Assembly: GCA_036852015.1 (NCBI GenBank)
Contig: JAANDG010000122.1
Coordinates: 62,001-126,000, forward strand
Length of the DNA: 64,000 bases
DNA from: Pelodera strongyloides
Lineage: Eukaryota > Nematoda > Chromadorea > Rhabditida > Rhabditidae
Reading direction: 5' to 3'
Every line of letters begins with the position of its first letter. Position 1 is the stretch's first letter. Positions 49,601-60,700 of this stretch are shown here, in pieces. The notes under the pieces were generated by a model, which saw nothing but the letters and a program-made list of their open reading frames with translations, was not told the origin of the DNA and searched no databases. Both the position numbers and the translations under genes were made by a program.

Positions 49601-50556
49601 CTGAATAAGAAATATAAGCTTCTCTTCTACTATGTCACTATAGCTGTCAAGCGTCTGCGCTAAGTAAATAGCAGTCGCGCACAGGTCCGCTTTAAAAAAA
49701 GCGTTTAAAATGGCACGGCATTATTGGCCGCTACTGTCTACTAGCTGATTCTTATGATGGTGTTACATACAGTGTTCGTTTCAAAATTGTCTGTTATTTG
49801 TTTGTTTTGTTTTATTTATACAAATACATTTATATATAGTTTTCTTGTTTAATCTCCGATGTTGTAAAAAGCCGTGACCTTCGGTCAGCACAATCACTGA
49901 TAACCAGAACGAGCCGATGCTTTCTTCTTGATTGCAATAAACTTTGTCTCGTTCATTTGTGCTACTTTCCTTTATTATTCTTTTTTTATGATCAAATAAA
50001 GAACGTTGTGTTATACGTAAACGCATATTGAAATCTTCAGGTTAATAAAATTTGTATCTTCATTGTTTAATTACCTAGTTAATTAGTTAATCACGTTGCA
50101 TTGCAAAAAAATACTCAAGTTGTAACATAAGATTTTATAGGTGGAAAATGAGTGTGTTTCCTTACTAATTTATCAAAGCAACGAAGATATAACAACAATG
50201 AAGATTAATAATTTTAGCACAGCCGATTCCTAAAAATTAAAAAAAACCTCTTCTTCTCATCTATTTTTTGCATTGAAGTTCTTTTTGTATTGCCTTATTA
50301 GTCCATGTACTTATGTAATTGCACGAGTTTGTCGTATAGAACATACTCGGTCGTTTGCGCGAAAGTTTAGGATGATCGACGGATGCCGGCAATAAGAACA
50401 GAACTCGAATGTACAAGCATGTTCTGCCTTCTGCCGGTGGGCCGCGCGCTAACAGCACACTTTTAGGTGAGCGGCATCCGTCGATCATCCACCTAAACTG
50501 TCGTGCATTTTGAATGGTTGTGGGGATTCTATTTTCCATAAACGTCAAAGTTTCAG
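46673..50556. other. Divergent intergenic region with unresolved coding-like segments
   Basis: Lies between the divergent CDK11 and FMO starts. Several patches at 47.5-49.3 kb are open on both strands and splice-bounded: minus 48435-48247 (MSSSSSSILVRRNRRKAEDG...), plus 48691-48789 after TTACTTTTAG (KVVRDAYCERFVTDGGGPMF ... then TGA), plus 48912-49052 after CCCTTAG (YELRQLKLNFTSLRQLRRCA ...). I could not join them into one model or recognise a family, so no CDS is called; an unrecognised gene is possible. Confidence 0.35.
50364..50509. mobile_element. Inverted-repeat element just upstream of the FMO gene
   Basis: GTTTAGGATGATCGACGGATGCCG and CGGCATCCGTCGATCATCCACCTAAAC are inverted around about 95 bp. 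It ends only about 48 bp before the FMO start codon. Confidence 0.75.
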
Positions 50557-53500
50557 ATGGCCAGCGTGAAGATCAAGCGAGTATGCGTGGTTGGCGCGGG
50601 GTCTGCAGGCCTTACTACTATAAAGAACCTCAAAGAGTATGGAATAGACGTGGTTGCGTATGAAAAATCCCACCATTTTGGCGGAATTTGGAAATTCAAG
50701 GAAGGACCGTGTGATGGTAATAGTTTGCGAAGAATGTGAGATTCCACAATGGTTTTAGAAATCTTTCCAATTTTTTCAGTTGAATTCCTTCAGGACCTCT
50801 AGATAATCATTCATCCTTGTCCATACATACAAGTTGCCGTTTGCTCATAAAAAGATTTTTTTTGCGTAATGGAAACGGAATTCAGCGTTTCGGGCGTTTG
50901 GTATAAGTAGTCCCTTTTCGCAAACTTCAAAATAGGCGCGATCGAATTGTATTGCATAAACTTGGAAGATACGTTTCAGCCGTTTCACATAAGCATGCAT
51001 GATGCAGATACAGTATCATCATTTTAGTCGGATCGCCTGAGTAGTAGCCTCAGGCGGCGATACCGTATGGTGTTTATGCATTCAGGGCTAGGAACTGTGA
51101 TGAAGTCAACAATTCTCAACACCAGCAAGGAATTCATATCAATGAGCGATTTCCCGTGCGGAAGGGACAAGGCGAATTTCATGAGAAATACAGAGGTTTG
51201 GTCATCACTATCCTAGGTTTCTTGGCAGACGTTTACTTTTAATTTAACCATATAGAATAACTCTCTTTTGCAGGTGTGGAACTTTCTGAAGGAATACGCC
51301 GAAAACTTTGATTTGCTGAAACACATTCAATTTGAGACATCAGTTTTGGAGGTGAGACTTATGAAGAATTTTTAAAGGGATTTGAAAGGTGGTTTGCGAA
51401 GGCGATACCTAGAATGGAAAACTGCAGCGACATGGGGGTCTTGTATCTGCTAGCTCAAACCTCGTGATCATACTTCTTTAGATTTGGTTGTGGAAAATAT
51501 TTTCCATTGCAGGCAAAAAGAGCTCCAGACTACAAGAAAACTGGCAAATGGCAAGTGACTGTGGAGAAGTGAGTTAGTTTTTATTGATACTTTCGCACTA
51601 ACATCTTAGATTCTTAGGGTTCCTACTATGTACAACCTCAAGAATTGTGCCTACGACTCGTTACCCACTTTGTTTGGTAGGCCATATTATTGCAAATACC
51701 TTTCTCAGGTCACTCTTCGCATGCATGCGGTCATTTTAACAAGCATGCATGCAGTCATGGTGACTGCATGCATGCTCTTCGGCAGGCGGCATGCATGCGG
51801 AGGAGAACCCGGGCATGCATGCGGCAGCCTTTTATGCACATTGCCGTAAACGTGCGGGAATTTAAAACCGACTTAAATCAACCAAAAACCCCACTAAATT
51901 TGTTATATTTATCATTTTGTTAGTTACAAACAAAAATACTTACGTAAAATAGTTAAAAGAAGTGAAAAAACCCTCTCATAAAAAAAGAGTTTTTCAAAAC
52001 AATGAAAAGCAGGGTTAGCGCAACAACTGCGGCATGCGTGACCAGCAAAACCGTACCCAAAAAATCATGCCTGCCGCACGATTGACCGCATGCATGCTTT
52101 CTGCCTTAAATGACCGCATGCATGCGGAAGGTCAGCCATGTTAGTTGAATATAACTTATCAAATTGTGAGTGATCGGAGATAGCAATGTTGATTTTATTT
52201 TAGAGGCGGTAAAGTTTCAACAGAAACATTCGACGCGCTGGCAGTGTGCACTGGCCATCATGTACATCCACATATTCCCACTGTAAACGGACTGGATGAA
52301 TTCAAGGTTTCTCAACTGAACAGTGGAAATAATACAAGGGGGTTTTATTGGTGTCGCGCACTACCGGCGCAACTTTCGCGCACGTGGCGGGCTTTTACTG
52401 CCGCGCACTTCAGCACTTTTTGTGAACTGTAGAAGTTTAATCGAGCACCGCTCGCGCTTTTCTTCTGACTGTAACAAGCTTGTTTTTTTGCTTGTTTTTT
52501 TTTAAGTTTCTATAGTTTGTTACTTTTTAGGGTCGTGTGCTTCACTCGCACGACTACAAAAAAGCGCGCATTTTTGAAGATCGTCGTGTTTTGGTTGTTG
52601 GACTCGGAAATTCCGGAGGCGACATTTTATGTGAAGTGGGGAAGGTGGCAAAGCAGGTAAATTTCTGAATTTAGTTTAGGCTACGCAAACGGATAGGCTT
52701 GTCAGCAGGTACTCAACCTCTGATTTACGAACCAGTATTTCTTTCTAAACATACACTTAACTTACAGCTCAGGGATCCAACTAACCATGTGTTAGCTTAG
52801 AGATGTTAGTCTCGGTGTACCGTGTACCACACCGCTTTAAAAAAATCTTTCAGACGCTTGGCTGTTCCCGTACGGGTACTTGGGTAACACAAAGGGTTGT
52901 GAAGGGAGGATATCCAAGGGACATTCTCATGCGGACACGGTATCATGAAGCAGTGCAGAGTCTCTTACCAGGTAATGAATCTATGTAAAGGTGGTACGGG
53001 TGAAAACTTTGTTAGTGGGCCGCGCGCACTCACATTTAGTTGCTAACTAGAGCCTGTGCCTGAGGCAGCGTACGCGTCCGAGCTCACTAAGTTCTGGTCC
53101 AATCCAAGCATGGAGGCGTTGAATAGTAAACGCCTGTCGGCTTTTTTTGAATAATTTGCATGATAATGGTTAGTATTATATTATCGTCAGGTTGGCTCCA
53201 TACCAGGCTCTCCATAGCCTCTTACAATGAAAGAATTGACCACACTTTATATGGACTTCGACCGCCAGAAAATCCTGGACAGTCACCTGTTCTGCTCGCT
53301 GACGACTTACCACTCTTTTTAGCGAGGTAAGGAACATAATGATTTGATAAGGGATAAGGCTGCTGATTGCTTGCTGTTAATATAATATATAATAAAAAAA
53401 ATATATTAGAATAACATTCGTTACGCACTGTCTTTTGGCCTTGTTTTCGGTTATAAACGCCAACTTTCAGTGGCTGGGTGGAACTCCGCGTGGGTATCGA

Positions 53501-55844
53501 TCGTTTTAGTGAAAATGGTGTATACTTTGAGGACGGCCGATTTGACGTAAGTAGAAGCACAGCTGCCAAACCAAACATGTAACATGATGATAATGACAGC
53601 CATGTGCGCCATATTACTTTCTTCAACTGTATACGAATTGCTACCGTTTAGGAAATTGATGACGTCATCTTCTGCACCGGATATGACTTTGATTTTAAAT
53701 GGATTGAAAATGGAAACGCCGTCCCAGTGGACGATAATCAAACAAGACTGTGGAGAAGAATATTCCCGCCGGATCATAAATATAACACTTTGGCGGTAAG
53801 TGCTTTTTCCTGACTTCATTACCATATTTTCAAAAAGGGCGCCTTGGGTGCACCAAGTATTTGCCGCGCACAACCTTACTCCTTACTGCGCGGCGCAAGC
53901 ACAGATATTGAAAATTCGATTCACAAGCTCATGTCCATTTAGATGATCGGTGTGGTAGACCCACTCGGACCAACGATAACCTGTTGTGAAGCGCAATCAA
54001 GAACTGTTGCACATATATGGGCATATGAGATCGATCTTCCTTCTGAAGCCGTACTGCAAATGGAAATTGATGGTTTGTTTTCAGACGTCAAATTTTTTTT
54101 TGGTCTGAGCGTGCGCTGCTTGCTCGCACACATGCAGCATTCAGTCGGCGCCAGCCAGCTGTCGGGTCGCGCACTTCCCGCGTCAAAACCACCCTCAAGC
54201 GTGTTTCCATTACTAAGTCACCATGCGAAGGGGCATCACACAGTAGCTTGTTGGCTGTTTTTTTTTTAAATCTGTTTTGTTTTAGGACAAGATGTTTGGA
54301 TGAAAATCTTGTCGCATGTATTTCATTATTTTGAAATGGATTTGAAAAATCCTAATTTCAGCCGACAAGAAGGCCACACAACAACGATTTCTCTGCTCTT
54401 CGCGAAGGGCGTCGCTTCAAGTAGGGTTTTTCCATTTTTTTTTGCTTATTTATTAATAGCTTTATGCATTAACTAGGTAAATATCTAATGTAAAGAAACA
54501 AAAAAGAAAAAAAAAATGGGAAACAAGCTGTATGCCACATGGTTTGTAAAGCCTGAATACCACAGATTGATATGCTTGCATATATGCGCTTTATTAACCA
54601 CATGCCGTATCCCTTTAATATTTATTTTTAAATTAAGATCGACCACATCTTCTACTTTGATCAATTGGCCTCGATGATTGGTGCTCTTCCTCCTTTGGGA
54701 TCTGAGATCTTCCTCAAGGACCCCAAACTTGCTCTAGCTGTAAGCAATTGGTCTTATTTATCACCTGTTTTTTTTTACAATGAGAGTCAAACTTGTAGGT
54801 CATATATTTTGTGCGCTGTATGATATCGGTTTAAACATGCAGAACATATAAGTCTTATTAGCGAACGCGGGTCTTCCGATGAATAACTCTGATAATTATT
54901 AATTGACGATCTACAATGTTTATTTAATGATATTAAATGTGCACGCTCTTTCTTGAATGAAGGTGCACGCTCTAGAAGCGTAAACGATTTTAACTTTTAT
55001 ATATATATTATTTGTTCTAGCTCTACTTCGGTCCTGTCACAGCTCATCAGTATCGTCTACAAGGACCTCACGCTTGGAAACTAGCTCGGGAACAGCTATT
55101 AGGTAAGATGATTATTTGTACGACAGCTACAACTGTACTGTACTGTTGTTAGTACTGTACTGTACGACAGTTGCCCTGCCTACGATTTGGCCAGTTTTTG
55201 CCAAAAACCCATATTGAACTTCTGGTTTTCGGTTAGTTTCGGTAGCCGTGCACGAACCGAACCTGTCATGTGTAGATGTAGCATAAAAATAATAGTGCGG
55301 CGTAGAATATAATATTGATCAAAATTCCGCATTTATATAGCTAAATGAATATGTACTTGCCACGTTTGTTAACAAATGGATCAGTTGCCCTAAAAGTTCC
55401 TGAAAATTAGTAGAAGTCGTGAAACGCACTTCCCACGGAAAAAAATCTATCCGTATGCTATGCGAAGCCAGAGTAAATGTGAAAATTCAAAATTTAAACT
55501 GTGATTTCGAACCAAATGGTACCCGAATCATATAAGTGCCAGAATGTCATCCTGCTCACCAAAGTTTACGTGCGAAGTAAGACTTACGCTCTGCTCGCTC
55601 GTAACATACGCGAGTGTAAAGGTAAACCGGGGCTCGTAACTTCACTCGTAACTATTCAGGCACTTACGAACGTGTTCACTACGGTATGAACACCCGAGAA
55701 CGTGTATTCGTGGACAAAAAGCAACGGTCGCTCAACAAGGGAATTCATAATGAACTTTTGGCAGAACCACTTTATCATTTAAGACAAATTCTTATCTTTG
55801 CATTAGCAATTGTTGGTTTCTTCGCTGTTTTGGCGCAAATCTAA
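50557..55844 (+). CDS. Flavin-containing monooxygenase
   Basis: FAD- and NADPH-dependent monooxygenase oxidising soft nucleophiles (N, S) on xenobiotics or metabolites; the hydrophobic tail suggests ER membrane anchoring. 15 exons give 519 aa: 50557-50716, 51086-51195, 51274-51351, 51513-51568, 52204-52306, 52531-52656, 52854-52971, 53191-53326, 53471-53546, 53652-53795, 53943-54072, 54362-54420, 54638-54739, 55021-55102, 55765-55844. Motifs: FAD site GAGSAG (13-18), the FMO signature FKGRVLHSHDY (168-178; FxGxxxHxxxY), NADPH site GLGNSG (193-198), and a C-terminal transmembrane segment (about 500-519). TTTCAG abuts the ATG. Exon 13 has an AAG acceptor (AAATTAAG). AATAAA at 55936 is a likely polyadenylation signal. 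Introns carry MITE-type repeats. It converges on the SPATA20 gene. Length is normal for the family. Confidence 0.96.
51708..52135. mobile_element. GCATGCATGC-rich inverted-repeat element
   Basis: In FMO intron 4. Ends GGTCACTCTTCGCATGCATG and its near-complement CATGCATGCGGAAGGTCA. Seven GCATGCATGC palindromes lie inside (51719, 51743, 51766, 51789, 51812, 52088, 52117). Confidence 0.75.
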
Positions 55845-55973
55845 CACATATACTACGATTGTCGAGGCTTTTCACTACTAAGGTTTGTTATAATAACTTG
55901 TTCCACTGTTATCGTACCTAACAACCAACCAGGCTAATAAATATACACATATCATTTTTTCCTACTAAAAACG

Positions 55974-56152
55974 TTAAGGCGAAATACCGACCGGTTTTTG
56001 AAACGCATCGGGTACATCAGCATTCTTAGCCTATGCAAATGAACATAAATTAGAATAAAAAATCGAGCTCAATTCGAGCAAATTAGCGTAAATACGTAAG
56101 AATTACGTTGTCCACGATGAGTTTTAGAAACAGGCAGATATTTCCCCTTATC
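55974..56152. mobile_element. CGAAATACCGG-family MITE, copy 2
   Basis: Left end TTAAGGCGAAATACCGACCG with TTTTTGAAACGCATCGGG; right end decayed (CACGATGAGTTTTAGAAACAG). Downstream of FMO. Confidence 0.6.
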
Positions 56153-57571
56153 GTTGTCACACAAGCACTAACTGTCTGTAGTTTTCTGTTTACCAGTTGA
56201 ATTCTCGTCTATGACTTAGGGGTCGAAACTAGGTGACCCTCCCATATTATATTTTCCTATTTCGCTTATTACCATTTTCTTCAATAGGTAACTTGTATAA
56301 TTTAGTTATATTGATTACAGTTACAGTAGTAACACAGAATGTATATTGTTCTGAATTTTTAAATGATTTTTATAATAAATTATTGACAGTAATAATAATA
56401 ATTTTCGCAGTGTTATAGCTGCATTTTATTGGGTAAATTATAAACATTTCTACTTGTTGCTCATGTTGTCTTTTCATTTTTTACTAACCAACAATACGAC
56501 AGAAAATATTGTTTATTTCTCAAACACCAAACTAGAAAATATACAAAACTACAACTTTACAATACATATTCACAGAATATAAACGTCCCACAAATCACCC
56601 GATAACAAAATAGTAGCAGTGATATAGTGATTAGTACAAAGCAACATCAACATGTATATACATCAATTAGCATACTTGGAAGCAAAAGAGGTACCGAGAC
56701 CACCCACGAAGATCCAAAGATTTGGACCACCCACGACGGTTCAATAACTTTGGACCAACCACAAAGGCTCAATGACATCAAGCCACCCATGGAGATCCAA
56801 AGGTTTGGACCACCCACGATGGTTCGACGACATTGGACCACCCACGAAAGTTAAACGACTGTGGACCTCGGGTGTCTTTCACCTGTAGATAACTTTCTTT
56901 TTCTCCCAACATAACAGCTGCTAACGCTAAATAAAATAAGTAAAGAGATATAACCAAGAACATCGTAAGTACAACCGTCAAACTAGAATTCTACCTGGTT
57001 TAGAAACCGCGTATCCGTTAGCAAACCGAGAAGTGCAAAAAGAAGAATAACACTTGAAAAAAAATCATAAATTACAGTACATCAAGCTAAACGACTAAAT
57101 AAAACTAATACTATAACCGGGTATTCTAATTGTGGGACCACTAACAAATGGTATGAGGCAAGATCAAGACACAAACCACTTTCAGTCAGAAATACGGACA
57201 CAATTTTTGAAGGCAAAAATTGGAATTTGCAACCAGAGGAATAAAAAAAAAACTAACTCTAAAGGCTATTTGGTATTGGTATTGGTGTTGACTTGCTTGA
57301 GTTAATCACTATTTGGTATCAATCACAAAAAAAAACAAGAAAAGTATGTAAAAAAAATGGTTTCACATGGGGACGATGGGGAGTAATATACATTGTATAT
57401 TGTAAAAAAATACTACTATACATCAAATATGAATGTTCAAATGTAGTTGACACATGTTCACAAAAAGCTTCAGAAGACCATTCCGAGTATACAATGGGCC
57501 TTACACTGGATGCTACATCAATCAATCAAATCTATCGAAACCTACTATTTAACTCTTAAACTATACAAAAT
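56153..57571. other. AT-rich convergent intergenic DNA
   Basis: Between the FMO and SPATA20 3' ends. Apart from the minisatellite at 56693 no supported gene; the 88-codon plus frame at 57293 has no start context or recognisable domain. Confidence 0.55.
56693..56875. repeat. Minisatellite of TTGGACCACCCACGA units
   Basis: Five to six units of about 30-35 bp with core TTTGGACCACCCACGA(C/T)GGTTC. Open frames on both strands are artefacts of the array. Confidence 0.88.
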
Positions 57572-57604
57572 AATATATGGTTGTATACAATACAACCATA
57601 TATT
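57572..57604. repeat. 15-bp-stem perfect hairpin
   Basis: AATATATGGTTGTAT, 3-base loop ACA, ATACAACCATATATT. It lies about 160 bp beyond the SPATA20 stop codon. Confidence 0.75.
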
Positions 57605-57764
57605 GTTTTCAATAATCTAACATACCTTCAAAACAGCATGGCACGTGTTTTGCAAATAGTCACTGGACAACCATACTCCCGTGAATTAAATGCAATTCAG
57701 TTGCATATGCGCATAAAAGGAACAGTGATCTTCACAAACCACGCATCATATCCCTTAAAACCGC

Positions 57765-60700
57765 TTACTCTTCACTCTTCTGGGGTAGCATATCCTTTAA
57801 TCCTTCCAATCTCTCTTTCAACTGTTCTCCAGTAGTGATCGGTGTTCCGCATACAAATCCCTCACAGATATAAACAGTGGGTTCCTTCGCGTTTCGCATC
57901 TCTTTGTACATCTCACTCTGCGTCTCCAGATAACTCGGTTCAGCTGAAATAGTGGACAACTTGATACCAGTCATATTCAAATTTCTTATCGCTGGCAGGA
58001 CACTATCCCCTAAACTCTACCCAAGACGCAAGACAATCGACTCTTAAGATAAGATGAGTGGATGAGCACAATGTAAAGAATAAAACAATTCCACTTTAAT
58101 TTTTTTTTCAGAACAAAACATAACAGATACTGCGCAATTTTATATTAGGCATGGAAAAGTCTTCAACTATTCTGATTTCTGATACGCTCCATGGTCTACC
58201 GCTAGAATGCATATTCTTTTCCGAAGATACGATGAATAGCAAAGTCTCTGAAGCACTCCCCTTCAAAGTAGCTCTCACTTTTCATTGCACGTTGAAACAT
58301 GCCAATTCACAATTCACCTTTCGAGTTATCAATGTGCACGAGAACCTTGTTCCACACACGCACTCCTTGAATATAATCGATAAATGTTCTCGTGCGAGCA
58401 TCTGATCCACTTCCGACCACAACAATCTAAATAAAACACATCAATCACATTATCAAATATTTAACATGGTGGTGTTGAAAAGTCTGTTGGGCAATTGCAT
58501 CGTGCAAGATTGCAAGATATGCGAATTGCGCTCCATTCAAGCACAGAATGTAACAAAATACTCAAATAGAATACAAAGTAGGAATGTAGTGCAGAAACAT
58601 AGCACAAACTCGTTGACCCCCTGACCGACGAAACCGCTATCCGAATTAGCATATTGCATATATTTAGATGGTGGTATTGAGCTCGCAACTCGCAACCGTC
58701 GCGATTAGCAGAAACACTATAATCGAAAAAGAAAAAGAAAAAAAGGAAAGGGAGAAAGGAGACAAGATATCAGAATCAGGTTCATCGGTTCATCAGATTT
58801 TCCTACTGAAAGATAAATTAAAAAAGATGGCCAACCAAATGAATTAGCAAAAAAAGAGTTCCAGTAAAATAATAATAATACTAATTTATTACATCACAAA
58901 CATAATAAATCAAACAAAAATACCTTCAATGTGCCTTCTTCCAGTCGACTGTACGCCGGGATCATCTTGCACAATATGAAAGGATACCTGGAAAAAAAAA
59001 TTACATTTTATTTATTTATTCATCACAACATTATTCCTTATTTCATCACACCGTCTCACGGCAGTGCACTTAATAAGAGCCTAATATTGAGCAATCACTG
59101 ATAAATACTTACGTAACCCAGTTCGGGATTCGAAGTCATGACTAACAATGTACACCAACCGGGACAGTTTCAAAAGGGTACGAGAGGAGACAAATCACAA
59201 ATGAAATTATATTTCTCACTTGGTCAATCTCTGTGAAACCGCATGCAGTATATGATTTGCAGTCTCCTTGTACTGTGTGTTTCCAGTTATACCGTACAAT
59301 CGTGCCAGGTTACACAAAGATACGGAATTACAGCAGGGCTCTGCGCCATCTTGATCTACAACAGAGCATCGCATAAGTACTATAAGTGGTGCATAACTAT
59401 TCCATTGAATATAACAAAACGCAACCAACTGAGAAGACGTTTGCATATAACCCTAGCCTAGTAGTCTATAGCTATAGAAAGTTATAATTTGTTGGGAATA
59501 CGGGAGCAAACTAGTGGGTTCATGTTCCACATAATTCAACAAATATCAGCTTCCATATTTTGAAATATGCTTTCCATCCTGCGCACTGTCATAAAACAAA
59601 CATATTTCCTTCTTTTCCTAAACAAAGTGCCACAATGCTAAACCTTGCTAATTACCTTAATTCCTTAAGTACTCCAAACTAAGGGATAACATATCCATAA
59701 ACCAAGCAAAAAGTACCTTCCATCATCCTAACAGCTGGCGCTCCCGGTAGTCCCACCGATCCCACAAAGTATCCACTCTTTCCCTCAGAGTCCCAGAACT
59801 TGGAATCCTGTCGCTTCTGCAAGTCCACTGCCCATTCAACATAGCTCTGGTCAAGTGTGACGTCATAAAAGTCCAAAAGGCCTTGAATCATACTCGCGTA
59901 GTCATCCGAGAAACCTTCGATCACGGGGTCCCTGAAAACTTTAAAAATGCAAATTGGGCCACTACGTTTAACGTTTAACGTTCAACAGTAAACCTTTACT
60001 AAAATGGTCACTTGTGATGCACTTGAAAAATGAAATGTTTCAAAAGGTTAATATCTTATTATATAAAGGAGAAGAGTTTACTTAGTGTTTTGTTTGTATG
60101 CACGCAACGAAATCCTTTCATAAAGAAAATTTTCTATTCACAATCGAATGAGAATACATATACAAAATCTTTGCCGCTGGCGGGATTCGAACCCACAGCA
60201 GCACACAATTTCTCGCTTCACAGTCGCTTCAACGCTCTACCTGCTGAGCTATGCTAGCTTATTACAAGGATAATCCTCTGCCCTACATACAGCACCTTCA
60301 ATAGCAAATTTGCATGGTGGCATTAGTCGAGTGGTGATCCAAACTGATTATTATACGTTTCCACAATCAGAGACGTGTGATTGTGTGGGAGGAGAAAGAG
60401 ACGAGAGTTAACTTTTTAAATCGTAGAATCCTTTTTTTAAATAGGGAAACAATCGGCCGAAGGTCGATTCCTCCAGTCGGAGAAGAGCCCGTAGGGCTCT
60501 TCGAACGGCTGGTGTACAGAATAAAGTGAGGAACCTAATGCGCTTTTTTCTCCACCAACCCAACGTCAAACTCGACCTTAGCCAAAAAGTTATAGGCGGA
60601 AAACTGCTGCAAATGCGGAAAACTGCTGACACGACATAATGTTAAAGAACAGTTAAAACCCTCAGTATCAAAAACAAATACCAAAGAATAACTCACAACT

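Noticed and set aside
53451..53873. 140-codon minus-strand ORF
   Set aside because: It is antisense to FMO exons 9 and 10 and the intron between; the plus strand carries a splice-consistent conserved protein.
57293..57559. 88-codon plus ORF and its antisense partner
   Set aside because: Noncoding composition, no splice sites or homology; lies in convergent intergenic DNA.
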